Assembly (NCBI RefSeq): GCF_051020765.1
Contig: NC_134939.1
Span: 17,043,203 to 17,107,202 of the forward strand
DNA: 64,000 nt
From: Lasioglossum baleicum
Lineage: Eukaryota > Arthropoda > Insecta > Hymenoptera > Halictidae
Direction: 5' to 3'
Part shown: positions 39,683-51,600 of the stretch, in pieces
Layout: each line of letters begins with the position of its first letter
Position numbering within the stretch: position 1 is the stretch's first letter
Position numbers and translations under genes: made by a program
Notes under the pieces: generated by a model
The model's input: the letters and a program-made list of their open reading frames with translations, nothing else
Database searches by the model: none
What the model was told of the DNA's origin: nothing

Positions 39683-42600
39683 AGTTGGCGTCATTTAAAA
39701 CGGTAAACACCTTGGAAGAATTTCAAGATAGTGTTAAATTATTTTCGACCTATTAAAGAAATTAAGAAAGGAAAATTCTGTTCATCTTGAGTCGGATTTC
39801 GAAGAAAACGCGTGACGGGACCGGATCGCCGAAAGAGTGGACGTATTGCGGCGATGGCCGAAATTACGGGCGATACGTGCCTTTTGATTTAAAAAGCGGA
39901 GGGGTCGGAACGTGGGGAATTCCGTAGTATTCACGAGCCCATTGTCACGAGGAGATCACGTGTGTGATGCGTGAGAGCGGGACTCACAAGCTGGTCTCGG
40001 AACACCGAATAATAGATATTACCACAAAAGCGGCGTGTGCCGTCACGTTGAAAATTGATTGGACATGTACCGGTGGTTGATAAGGCAGCCTCTTGTTACA
40101 CGTGATGCGATATACGTACTTGCCCGTGCAACGGGACCACGCCGGAATGTAAATCGCGAATTCTTTGTTAGTCCACCGCCGGGAATGGCGCGTAATTGGA
40201 ACCGCGATCCTGGTTCATCCTGATCGGTCGATCTCGATTGTTTCCATATCCTTCTTGCTGAAACAGAAGATCCGAAACGAGCTTCCGTCAGACCATTTTA
40301 CGAAAAATCTTCACTCGATTTTAAAGCTTAAATATTTTCAATTCGAAAGCCTATTTTAATTACTGTCGAGCGTAATTCCTTTTTATACGAAAGTGTTCTA
40401 CCAGCTGGATATTCGGAGTGAACGTGATTCTATGATACAGGAAACTGTCAGAGACATTTCGAGGGCAGCGAGGAAAATCGCAATGGCAACGCAGGGACGT
40501 ATTCAATCGGCGAACGTAATCCAGTGGCGTTATAGTTCGCTAATGCACACGAAAGCACCGAGTCACGGGGAAATCCGACGAACCTCTCGTTTCATTCATC
40601 GATTCATTGATCTGTCCCGATTGAAAGACCGCGACGAATCGATGACCTATCTTACTTTTAAATCAATTGCTCGCTACGTGGGAACACGGGCTCGATGAAA
40701 AGCCACCGAGCGCCCATAGGTTGCTCGATGGAATCGAACCTTGAGCTCGCCAAATTCGTTTCGGTGAACTTGCCTGTGCGCGCTCGGCCTCGAGAGGGAT
40801 CGAAGGTGATATCCAGAGAATTTTCCAAGAACGAATCCAGTTCATCTCGCGTTAAAAATTTCCCAAAAATTGTTAATTGAATGTTGCACTTAGTAGTGAA
40901 ATATTATAAATTTTCAACGTGGAAGTACCAGAAGTCTGTTTTCAGAAGAAAACACGGGTTTTAATGCAAAGTACGTCTGGGTCAGCGCGGTGAATCGGCT
41001 ATAAAGCGAGCACGGTTTGATAGTCGAAGAAATTCGTGTCGGCAGGAGCCGCGGTGGGGCAATTATGGTCGTACGAGCGGAATCATGCGAGTTAGGGCAC
41101 GGAGAGAGTTCCGGCTTGGCTCGTGCGGCACACGTCGCGCTTTCCATTGGCCGATCGAGCATGAATCCGCGCGAACGACGGCCGGATAACCCGAGATTGA
41201 GACAATACGCGTCGGCTGGCGGCGCAGTTGCACGATTGCACGGGCTATGCACCGTTCGGTGCACGGTGCATGGGGAATGCGCGGCTCGGCGTGGCCAGAG
41301 GGTGCAGAGAGATCTGTGCGGGGTTCGCTAGAAGGGGTTGCAAAGAGGGTGGGAGGGGGGGAGCAACAGAACGAGAAACCCAGTTAACTCGGCAGGTTGA
41401 TTACGCGCGGCAGGTGTCACGCGCCGAACTTACCAAGTTTCGTCTAACCGCACGAAATGCCTTACGAATTACGAGCGAGAGTTTCTGTCGTGTGCTCGGC
41501 GCGCGCTTGTCCGTGCCGCAGTTAATTGCACTCGCGACCGGCGGCTCGAGCACTTTCCATTCCCCTGTGAATGGAAAAGGCGGCTTCTCTGCCGGCGCAG
41601 CACGGCGCAGCGTGGCACAGGACGGTGCACGCGGACCAACAGAGTCGAAGGGCCACGGGTTTAAAACCCTGCCAAGGTCGGGCGAAGGGTTCTCCGCCGC
41701 GCTGCCGCCGCGCCGGAAACAAGGGCCAGAAGATGTCCACCGCAACAGCACTTCGTACACGCCGCAGAGCACTCTCTGACTTTACCGCTTTTCTAATTTC
41801 CTTCAGCGCGACTTTTGATTATACTTGATAAGCGGGGATGTCGGGTTCACTGGGACTGTTTAATGCCTGGACTAAAGGTCCTGCGGAACAGCATGACGAT
41901 TTTAATGTCGTTATTATGGTCGAGACAATGCTCTCGGACTCGGAATCGTCTTTTCAGACTGCGGACTCCTGTTGGCTTGGAAATGTCGAGGGATGTACGT
42001 GCGAGGCGAATCGCTGCATACACTACCAAGATTCAGTAATTTTGTAAAAACAAAAAGTGAAGTCTACTAACCCTTCGAATTTTAATTTCACTTTTAGAAT
42101 CATGATTCTGTAAATCAGTAAATGGACAGTGTTTGAATTTTGTATCGAAGGGGTTGCAGTAAAGATTCAAGGGTCGGTTTCGGAATTCAGCATCCCTTTG
42201 CTCATTCTGCAGAGTGGCACGAGCCCCTAAATTCGCGGACCCTTTCTTCAACACCCTGCGTATTCATTGAGGTTCCGAAAACAGTTTTCTCAACGTTTCC
42301 TCGACTACAAACATGGATATTTTAATGGTCCATTCCTTCACGAAAGCGTTTAAAAGATTCAATAATTAGCACAACTCACACCGCGTGACGTTTGCAGGTA
42401 ATTATCAAAGGAAATTCCAGTTTCTGTTCGCTGCGTTTTTTCCCCGGTGATCTAGCATTTTGTGAATCTCACGGAGGCACGCGTATGCAACGGTATTCAC
42501 GCCGAGAATAGAATGATCACCTGGCGCATAGAAGTGTGCGACGCACTCGCCCCCGTTCCTTTTGTAAAGAAACTGTTTCGCCGGTCTGCGATCTCTTCAA

Positions 42601-45099
42601 AATTAGAACGGGAATTTTTCGAGTGACTGCAGCAGAACGTTTCACCGCGAATGAGACCGCGTTTCTTTTTCATGGCTAATCTGGTCGCATCCAATAAAAT
42701 CAGGCAACGGAGTGTTTCTTAAAAAGAACATTTAAACTGCGGATTACGTATATGTCTGCAAAGAATTCACGTTGTGTTTTCGGAGGGACTTTCCGCGAAA
42801 AATTGGAGAATTAACTGTCGCTGTATACCACGTTTTATGTAGAGGATATCCTTTTCTTTGAATGGTCGAATCAAATTCCGCATCTATACAAGGCTGAATC
42901 GTTCCCTGAATGAAGTCTGGTCTAGCCCGAATACCCGTACTGATTGGAACGACCGAGGACGAATTTTGTTTTATTTCGTCCACGATATCTTGATTTTGAT
43001 TACCTACCGGTCATTTCTTTTATTGGGGAGGCAAAAGCGCGCGCGATAGAGGGAAGTCTCGTCTCTCCACAATAAAACTGGGATCACTGATCGAATCGTA
43101 AGAGAGGTACACGTTTTTATTGGAGCATATGTATGGGCTAGCATTCAACCATAAACATACCGAAAACTTATTTTACGTCTGTAGATAAATTCTCCATAAT
43201 CATTCTTCAATTTTTCTGACAAAATTAATCATTTGAAAATAACACAAAATAAATGGGAACAAGACAATGAAAGCGTTCCCAGCTTCATAAACTTTTCTAG
43301 CAACGTGTGAGAGTGTGCCAGCTGCGTAATTACATTGTAACATTGATAAAAATTTGATGCACTATCTGCACAGATTTAATAAAGTTCGAATTTCCAACAT
43401 TAAATATCATTAGCCGAGGCGAAATTAATTCTTCGGTGCGGCTCCAATTCCTCCACGACCAGTCGTACTTAAACATTCAACGCATCCACCGAGAATACGA
43501 GCAGACATGTAACAAGAGCAAGAGCAACAAGTGCTCAAGATGTAATTACCCTCAACTTCGCTTCAGACACCGTTACCCTCGCTAAGAAATTTGCGTCCTG
43601 CAGAAACAGCAAAATAAATCGTCAAACTTCGGCGATGATTCCTGTCGAAGAAATTCCCTTGCATTCCTCCTCCTAATTTCCGGTTGCGAACGCTGGAGAA
43701 TAACTCTCCCAGACACGTTTAGCCACCATTAAGCTTTTTGGAAACAATTTGCCGTTCTAATCCTCGCGTTAAAACCACTGAAACGTTTTTAATTATTTAC
43801 GCGCACGCTGCAAAATTTCTCATCGCGAAATTCAAAAGAATGGGAATCTCTTTTCTGAACGGATCGACGTCTCTCGACGATATTTAAACTCTCCCCGAAC
43901 ATCAGTTTAAAAGTCCGAACAGTCGTGAAAGTTACAACGAAATTTCAATTTTTGAAGATTCCGAACCAAGTTGATCCTTAATACGCTGTAAACTTCGTCG
44001 CGCATTCAAACTCCTGTTAAACATTTAACACCGCCGGAAATTTTCATGGATCCTGTCCCTTTAATGCACCGGCATAGTCCTCGTATCTTCTGGATGCGCT
44101 AAGAGTTTCGAAGATCTCATCCTTCCGAGAGTTTGACGGATCTTGACAGCTCCCGAGTGTCTGGGAGCTTGCGCGGAGGCATAAATGCGTCGAAGGTTTG
44201 ATGAGTCCTGCATACGTTAGCGCGACAAACTCTCTATCTTTAATCAGCTGCGAGGTTTCTCTACTCAATTGAGCATTTGCTCACCTTTATTCTGCATTCC
44301 CTGTTATTCCCTCTCTACTCGTTCTACTCTCTCCCCACTTCTCCTAATCGCTCTCCCTCTCTCTCTACTGTCTCTACTCTCTGCTCCACATTTCCCACCG
44401 AAAATATCATCGAACTGCACGCAGTCGAACGAAAAGAACCACAGCGACACCTGCAACCACTCAGCTACGCACTATCCCGCAGCATCAAAGGCAGCAGAAG
44501 AGCCCTCGAAGTCGGCACACAGGATCCGCGGATACGGGATCGAAACCGGCGCGGTATTCCTCGCCGATGAACAATTTCCCAGCGTCGTCGTAGGGGTAGG
44601 AAAATCTAACAAGACCCCGCGCACACGCATATACGCCGACACACCGATAGAGACAGAGAGAACATACATACGCTGACTGAGGCACACATATAAGGAGGCG
44701 GCAGGAGGGAGAGGCCAGCCAGGAAGAAGAAGGACGGAAGAAGACAAAAGTCTACAAAGACGGGAAAGAGGAGGCCCTCCGGTGCACCCCTGGCAACCAC
44801 CCTCCCGCGGAGGGATGCACCTCCGCGAGTAGCAAGAACAGCGGCAACACCAGCCTCCCTCCAAACCGTAGGACGTGGCGCATGCCCATCCGGGAATCGA
44901 ACCCACGGAGGCACAACGTCACCGGCGAACCAGCCGCCGGGATCGTCAGTGCGTTTGGCGAACAGTTCGCGAACGGACGTATTCTCCTCGTGGCCTCTTG
45001 GAGAACGCCTGTCCAAGAATAAACACGAGACTGAGACACGCGTGATCCGCCAACGCGGGGGTCCCTTATGGTCCTAGCCACCGGAACAGAAGCCACCAT

Positions 45100-45806
45100 C
45101 AAAGGGGGCGGCTAGCACCTTTGTGAGATGCTAACAGCCGAGTTCCGATGGTCGTCGCTAACTTAGGACAAGACCACCGTTCACTCTCCGCCTCGTCCCG
45201 GTGCTGAAGCACACTGATCCGCTCGTATGGATCAACCGAGTCGCTAACCAAGATCCAGGATCGTCAAGGCCTCGATCCATGCTCGCGTTGACCTCGGAGG
45301 AACGTGCACCAAGGTCGGCCGCGATCAATGAGCCTCGCCACGTGACGAGACTCGTGGTGCTCCTCGATCTCTACACAAACTCCCACGTTTCCACGATCGG
45401 TCCGCGTAAATCGGTCTCGTGATTGAAACTCTCGGGCAGGTTTCATCGACCGGTTCGCGAAAGGTCTAATTCGGAGGTTCGTTAGATCTCTGCATGGTCC
45501 TGGAAGCGCAGAGGATTTTTCCTCGCTCCCGACACGTGGTCTTCTTTGGCGGCGACGTGGACTCTGTTTACGCGATTTTGACATTTCTGCGTGATCCTGT
45601 GATGTGAACAGCTCTCGGTCGGCTTTCGTCGCGTTCATTCGGACAGTTCACGGCTGGATGACTCGTATGAGAAGTGAACGGCAGAGAAAGACTACGGAAG
45701 GAGAGAGGGACAGTGAGGTGCAGTGCGATCTGTGCTAAGGAGACTCTAGGGACTACAACGTGACATGACGACGGAAACGTAAACCGCGAGCGTGGAGGAG
45801 GAGCGG
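45100..45806 (+). promoter_or_regulatory. GC- and CpG-rich stretch, probable promoter and 5' leader of the candidate gene
   Basis: This block is richer in GC and CpG than its flanks and has no long pyrimidine tract with AG that would clearly mark a splice acceptor near the candidate start. It ends in a purine-rich stretch typical of leaders (about 45660-45810). ACAGTT at 45643-45648 loosely resembles an insect initiator, but no downstream element matches well, so no start site is claimed. A TATAAGG at 44689-44695 is an alternative upstream TATA-like signal. Transcription data would be needed to place the 5' end. Confidence 0.35.
45765..45782 (+). promoter_or_regulatory. Short upstream ORF (MTTET, stop) in the leader of the candidate gene
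   Basis: ATG at 45765 is followed by four codons and TAA at 45780-45782. The frame is the same as that of the candidate main start at 45807, 24 nt beyond the stop. If the leader is transcribed, ribosomes would have to bypass this start or reinitiate. A role in translational control is inference. A uORF this short can also occur by chance. Confidence 0.4.
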
Positions 45807-45843
45807 ATGAGCAGATTCGTCGACACCTTCGACTACGCTGCTG
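45807..45843 (+). CDS. Candidate first coding exon, partial (12 codons plus one base), gene not recognised
   Basis: An ATG at 45807 opens the frame MSRFVDTFDYAA and one further base. A consensus splice donor (GTGAGT at 45844-45849) follows at once, so the exon would end in phase 1. An in-frame TAA at 45780-45782 lies eight codons upstream, so this is the first in-frame start and the frame cannot extend back. Reading through the donor gives a stop after ten more codons, which fits an exon-intron boundary better than a free-standing gene. The peptide is too short to assign to a family and I do not recognise it. No second exon could be identified in the remaining 18 kb, so the first intron would be long, as is common in insect developmental and neuronal genes (general knowledge). 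The alternative is a chance ATG near a chance GTGAGT. Confidence 0.42.
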
Positions 45844-46221
45844 GTGAGTCCATTTCTTCGTCGCGATTTTCGTAGTACATTGTCCTCGGCGATTTCGAAG
45901 CGATCAAGCTTGCTCTCCTGGTCGAGAACATGTTGTTGTCATTGGTAGCTTCTTTGAGAGGTTCGCTGATTTGTACAGGTTCCAGAAATTGTCCTGAATA
46001 TTTGAGTTCATTATTTCGTGTGGTTCAATCACATACAGTTTTCACATTTTGATTTTTAAAAGGGATTTTGAAATATGAAAATCTGCAGTGAAATTGTGTA
46101 GATGTTTATTTCGTTCTGGAGGAACTGTGTCAAATTTTTTCAAATATCAGCAGCGTTATTTGTTCCCGCACGGCGAAGGAACGCGGAGAATTTTCAGCAC
46201 CTGTTTCATGTAAGGATCGCG

Positions 46222-46321
46222 CCGCGTAAATGAGTTCCTGTAAATATCCCCGGCATTTATAGGTGTACGAACTGTTTAGAACATAACACCTCACCCATAA
46301 ATACCGGAGATATTTACGCGG
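46222..46321 (-). ncRNA. Long imperfect inverted repeat able to form a miRNA-precursor-sized hairpin
   Basis: Arms at 46240-46265 and 46292-46317 (26 nt each) are separated by a 26-nt loop. Read on the plus strand the stem has 23 Watson-Crick pairs and three C/A mismatches. On the minus strand each of these becomes a G-U wobble, so all 26 positions pair. CCGCGTAAAT at 46222-46231 also complements ATTTACGCGG at 46312-46321. A longer 30-bp stem is therefore possible if 14 nt in one arm are looped out, and those 14 nt partly duplicate the adjacent TAAAT motif. The hairpin lies inside the supposed first intron and antisense to it. It matches no insect miRNA I know. It could instead be a small palindromic transposon relic. 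Confidence 0.35.
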
Positions 46322-47054
46322 TCCACTCTGTGTAAAATATTCGCGAACTTGATAAAAACTTAATCGCGTTGAAGCTTGCTAACAGCAAGAACTAAATTTA
46401 GGACGGGATATAAAAGTTTGCGAGGCGATAAAACACTGTATAAATATTCCCATAAAATCTTAATATCGTTCATTTGTAATAGCCGCGCGCAAAATACAGT
46501 CTCTATGAATAAATCTTAAAATGCGTATTATGTGCCGGATTAATATTCAGCGGAATTGCGTTATTTCCTGTAGTCTAGTGCTTGAACTTAAATTGCGTTC
46601 TTTGTAGGAGAAGGTATTTCAAATTATGAAATGAAACGGGATATTATTTATGTCGAAATTAGAAAATTTGCTGAACAGTTTCTGGTAAACCGACAGCCAC
46701 TATTTCACCAACATTTGCGAGGAAAAATTCACATTCGTTTAATTCGTAACTGCAGCGTTGATAGAAAAGTACAAGTGTAAGTAGAATGAGCCGACCAGTG
46801 ATCAGACACGGTTCCCGGCTTGAAGGCGAGTCCACAGGCAATTGACAGTCATCGTGCGCGTTCGGATCATTGGATAGACACGTGTAAAGCGGATTGTAAA
46901 AAATCGTCACGGGATTCATGAATAAAAATCAGCAAGGGTGAATGCGGAATGGAAACATCCGTCTCCTGCAAGGAGTTTCAGAGAAAGAGCAACAAGTGTT
47001 GCTGATATTGCACCGCGGAGACAATCTTTGATATGAATTTGTAAACAGTCCTGC

Positions 47055-47134
47055 CGAGAGAGAGGGAGAGAGGGAGAGAGAGAGAGAGACAGAAAGAGAG
47101 TGAGAAAAGAATAGAAAGGGAGAGAGAGAGAGTA
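47055..47134 (+). repeat. Long interrupted GA microsatellite
   Basis: GA run of about 80 bases with a few interruptions, within the supposed first intron. Confidence 0.9.
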
Positions 47135-47439
47135 GAGTCGACATGTTTCACGCGCGAAGATAGTTACAGGATTTGATTTAATCTCGGCCGGCGATGAAAA
47201 ATGAAACGGCGATCGCGCGCTTCGCCGTAATAAATCCGCGGCAAGTGCGGCTCTCCCATCGCTCGCGGGTGTAATCGTTGAAAAATTAGTAGCACGTTCG
47301 CCGGGCTCTGCGTGGCAGGATAATTTTAACAACCTATCGAATCGAGATTCCCGAGCGATTACGCTATAAAACGCTGTTATTTTACGGCGCGCCGGAAAAG
47401 AATATTTTATTCGCCCGGGAATATCCGTCGGGCGATCAA

Positions 47440-47780
47440 AACGAATTTAATTAGAAGAGACAATCGGCGCGACGCGTCTTTAATTCGTCCATCCAGTGCT
47501 TTTTAGGTATTTATTTGTCAAAGAGCTGATTAGGGTCCCCGCTCGCTGGGGAAACGCTAAACGCGGAACTGGGAAACCGATGGGACTTATTAATTGATCG
47601 ATACGTCCCTCGTTGACAGGATTCATTAATTAGCCCGGAATCAATTGTCGCGACCATTCTAGACAAATAGCTCGGGTAGAACGCGGTGGCTGGTTTAATA
47701 AATAAACTGATCGTTTTCAGTGAATTAACGCTCGTTTCAACGAGATTAATAACAGAGTAGAAGAATTAATTGAAAATATT
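47440..47780. promoter_or_regulatory. Cluster of TAATTA-type homeodomain motifs
   Basis: At least seven TAAT/ATTA cores fall here, including TTAATTAG, TTAATTGATCGA and ATTAATTAGC, amid GC-rich spacers with none of the microsatellite noise. Such clusters are a known property of insect enhancers bound by homeodomain proteins. AT-rich DNA also yields them by chance, so enhancer function is inference. It lies in the supposed first intron. Confidence 0.25.
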
Positions 47781-48479
47781 TTTCTGGGATAGTAACAGTG
47801 TCTAGTAGACAGTAGAGCAATGCTGCTATCGTGGAAATTTACGTTTACGAGCGGGAAAGTAAATACCGATAACCGCTGACATAAAGTTGCTGCCTTGGAT
47901 AACGGAAATTAAACAGTAAATATCTCACCACGTTACTCTGAGCAATTTTGTTCAATTATTAAGTTGCAGGACGCTTTTTCTCACGAACGAAGTAGAAGTT
48001 AGTCAACTGAAAAAGTTTCTAATAGACTGCAACAGGAAGTTAATCAGCTTCTCTAGGAGATCTTCCATTGGAGGAGGAGTCCAGGGCGTCCGAAAAATTT
48101 TTTAATCATTTAGATTTTAATCAGAAAACGTTGATTCGAGCTGCTAAATGGTTGCGTAGTAGCCGTAATAAACTACAGGAACGTGAGAACTACATCTTGA
48201 GTAACAAATGACGAGGACCACGGACGGACAAAAACACGATACGGCAGATAACCGCGGTCGATAAATCAAGAAAGAGATAAAACTCAATTAAATCCGAGTT
48301 CGCACGTAATTCCGTGTGATTTATCTCGTATGCTGATTCTATTTATCTTGCAGGTGGACTGGACGTTAGCTTTATGATTCACGAACCCATAAACGTCGGT
48401 GTTATAATTACAAGGATCGCGGGACCGCGAGAATAAAAAGTCGAATCCGAGGGCGGTTAACTGTCTCTTAACCGACTGG

Positions 48480-48600
48480 CAATTAGAGGCTCGGTCTGCG
48501 CGACGCGACTTGTTCGCGGGGTTAAATTAGAGGCATTCGGCGGGCAATTAGCGAGCCATTAATTTTTGCAGGTTGTCCGGTTAGCGGGGAATCGGCTGGC
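48480..48600. promoter_or_regulatory. Second cluster of AATTAG/ATTAA motifs in GC-rich sequence
   Basis: GGCAATTAGAGG, TAAATTAGAGGC, GGCAATTAGCGAG and CATTAATTTTTG lie within about 90 bases of GC-rich sequence. The repeated (G)CAATTAG wording is non-random in appearance. Possible enhancer, unverified. Confidence 0.3.
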
Positions 48601-48609
48601 AGTTTCTCA

Positions 48610-48632
48610 CGCGGCGGCGGCGGCGGCGGCGG
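48610..48632 (+). repeat. CGG trinucleotide repeat
   Basis: About seven uninterrupted CGG units in GC-rich sequence. Confidence 0.9.
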
Positions 48633-50416
48633 TTAGCAAGTTCGAGCTCGCGCGTTGATAGGACGTATTATCGCGATAGACGCGTCGCGTCGTTATCGTC
48701 GTCGCGACGCGCGGCCTCTCCGCGGGCCCGTGTGTATCCCGTTAATTTAAATTATAATCAAAAATTAACGAGCAGCCAAGTCGGAGTTACGTCGGCTCGT
48801 CGTTGGAGGTGGATCGATGCAGACGTATCACGCGAGGGAGTCCCTCCGCTTTCGTTCATCGCGGAGGAAGCTTATCGGCGCGTGGCCGGCCAACAACCAA
48901 CTCGAAAGAATTCACCGCGCCTCCTCTGCAAATGGCCCAGAAAATATTTGCACGGCATTCTTCCGGCGACACAACTTTTCGTCTCGCTTTTCCGTGACGG
49001 CCGCCCACCGGCGTTTTTTTTCAACGCCCGTTCGATAACAGCATGTCGACCTGTTAGACAGTACAAGTCCCATTACCTGGGAATTCCGGCTGATAAGCGC
49101 GCCCGCGAAACGAACAGCCGCCCCCAAGATTATTCGACGACCTCATACTCCACTTTTTTCCTCCCCGTTTAATCGCGTTGTTTATTGCCGCCGCTCTTGT
49201 TATTCATTGCGATTAGCCCCGCGCGACCCGCTGCAATTTTCCAACCCTTGTTGCGGACTCCGCGTTCTGCACTGATATTATTATAGAAACGTGAACATTT
49301 CATCTGACTCCTCTTTGTTGCAATTAAGCGAAATCTTAAATTTACAGCATAATTCGACTAACGTGATGGTGCAAATTTTGAAAAATCCCGGGCAAGTGAA
49401 ACGGGAAAAGTGAGACGAAGAGTGATTTATTATTGCGGGTCTATTATGATTCCGGCAAGATTCCTCGTATAATTTCCGTTCCGTCTGAAAATTCTGCAGT
49501 CGCGTTGCGTTTCCCCGCCGCTCGTAGAGCCGGTGAGTATAGTATTTTTTTTTGTTCATCGTCCCCGACGATTTTATTTTCGCTGACGGTGACTTTTACA
49601 TTAACCAACATAGCCGCGCAACAGCAAAAACGGGTAATACAGTCCGAAACATTGGATGACAGCTGGTAAATCCTCATCCCGGTGGGGCTTATACGCCGTT
49701 GGACAAATTGTTGCCAATCATAAATAATTGACAGACAATCACGAGGGATTTAGGTTTCCCGACTCGGGATGTCCATAAATTTGATACTGGTTTTGCGGAG
49801 AGACTCGGGGATAGGAATTTACAATGCGCTTCTCTTATTAATGTTACCGGTTTCTTCCCTCGGATTTGTTAGCATCGAAATGCAATTAATAAACCTGTCT
49901 GCCTGGCGTCACAGTTATTTTGCTTTCGATTCTGCTCCAGTCGAAAAACACCGAAGAATTCAACCCCGTAGAGTATATTGTAACCAGCGGCATATACCTA
50001 ATGGCTCTGCAATCGTTTATTTCCTGTACTCGTCCTTCGCACATTGAAACATTCTGCAGAATAGTAACTGACAAATTACCATTGCTAATTCCCGTCGAAT
50101 AAAATCGTAAAACATTATTTTATTTCCTCCAAGCAGAATTGTTTTTTCTCTTGAAAAGTGCGTTGGAGGCAGCGATTTAATTTTTAAATGGGTTGTTAAT
50201 TCGGACCGCAAGTCCGGATATAAACAAATTTCGAAATGGACGTCCTCCATCAGGAAATCTTGCATCGTTCAAAGAACTTCGCTTCGTGAAATATGTAAAT
50301 TGAAAGTCCGGGGATTTCGAGTGGCGAGAGAGTAATATCGCTGTCAGCGCATTTCCGGAAAAATGGGATTAGCTTTTGACACTTCGAAACGCGGAGAAAC
50401 AGCCGAACAAACCTGT

Positions 50417-50457
50417 GGAGAGAAAGAGCGAGAGGGAGAGAGAGAGAGAGAGGGAGA
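50417..50457 (+). repeat. GA microsatellite
   Basis: Interrupted GA run. Confidence 0.88.
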
Positions 50458-51523
50458 ACTCGGAAGGACCGAGGCGCGACGGGCTGGTAAAAAAATGGCG
50501 GCGGTCGGGTCGCGCACGATGCAAATACAAATTGCCACGTCTGAAACGAACGATAAAGTTATTCGTAAGCTCAAAGGGTTTTTCATTTCGAGAGAAATCG
50601 CGGACGGCTGGCCGGGATCGCGTGCACCACAGAGATTTGTAGTGGTCGCGCGTGATTCGAGGAACAGACGTCACGGACACACGTATATACATCAAGATCG
50701 CGGCTGCCTAAGAGTCGCACGCCTCCCCTAATCAGATAAAAGAAGATTGCGGACGAAATACCAGCCGGGCTCCGGTATTTTTCCTCGGTCCCGGGCTGAA
50801 ATGCCGGCCACGTATATTCAAATACCATGTATCGTCGTAATTTGTAAAGTAAGCGTTCAGATTGCGATCAACGAAGAGTGAATTTAATGTTCCATAACTC
50901 GTAATCGGGACGTGTCACCGGTCGGTTCGTTCTTTCCGCGCGTGTCGAGCATCGGAATGGAACGATTCCCGGGGCTATATCGGTCCGCCCGTGTTTGCTT
51001 TGAATATCTCACAAGCCTTCTCTCTACCAGCTACCTTCCGCAAGCTGCTTTATCGTGATCGATGCATTCCTTTCGCGATCAAACGAGAACCACAATTAAC
51101 ACAATCGCTCACCGACTTCTCTTCCGACGCTAGCTACAATTTTGTTAGTCCCCGCAGTCGTTAAGAAATTCGCGATTGCAAGTTACCGTTGAATTTGCGT
51201 GATTGAGCGGTGCTCTATGCAATCGATACGGACAGCAAACTTTCCAGCAACTCGCCAAAGCGATTGGCACGACTCGCTCGCTGGTAAGTACACTCTCAAA
51301 TGAGTAGTAAACAAACTAGATACATGTGATGGACACTTTAGCAGGATATTCGGTACGTATAAATGTTTGCGCTGAAAGCAATGCGATTAAAATGCTGTAA
51401 CATCGACTTTCCTCTCGAAACGATCGTATTTGTATTGTTATTACGATTAACAACGTTCCATTAACCTTCTCATCGTAATCTATTCGTTTCAGAATGTACA
51501 TTCTTCCTGGATTTATTGAATCG

Positions 51524-51600
51524 TTAGGTCGTTCGGAAAGTAATTTCGTTTTTCGTGTAGAGATTCGTAAATTATAAATAAAATTTGTTGGACCAGTGAA
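51524..51600 (+). mobile_element. Solitary mariner-like transposon end
   Basis: TTAGGTCGTTCGGAAAGTAA followed by TTTCGTTTTT resembles the terminal inverted repeat of insect mariner elements, which often begin TTAGGT and contain GTTCGGAAAGTAAT. The AT-rich continuation to about 51600 fits a mariner 5' region. No opposite end and no transposase remnant were found nearby, so this is a truncated relic. The family call is from memory of terminal repeats and is not verified. Confidence 0.55.

Larger units (their letters stand above)
35082..45099. other. Gene-free stretch with a CpG-rich block at 41.0-41.8 kb
   Basis: It contains the longest open frame of the window (241 codons, minus, 37255-37980), which has no recognised content. 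The CpG-rich block at 41.0-41.8 kb has overlapping frames on both strands and could be a promoter of an unseen transcript. No splice or start signals support this. Confidence 0.55.

Noticed and set aside
40730..40740. Second GGTTCGATTCC B-box core on the minus strand
   Set aside because: The flanking T-stem does not pair and no A-box lies upstream, so no tRNA or SINE is supported.
49490..49537. GCCG followed by GTGAGTATAG as an exon end
   Set aside because: The upstream frame has no start, acceptor or recognisable protein content.
51217..51288. ATG followed by 22 open codons and a GTAAGT-like donor near 51280
   Set aside because: No leader-like context and no recognisable peptide. One good donor motif is expected by chance in sequence this long.
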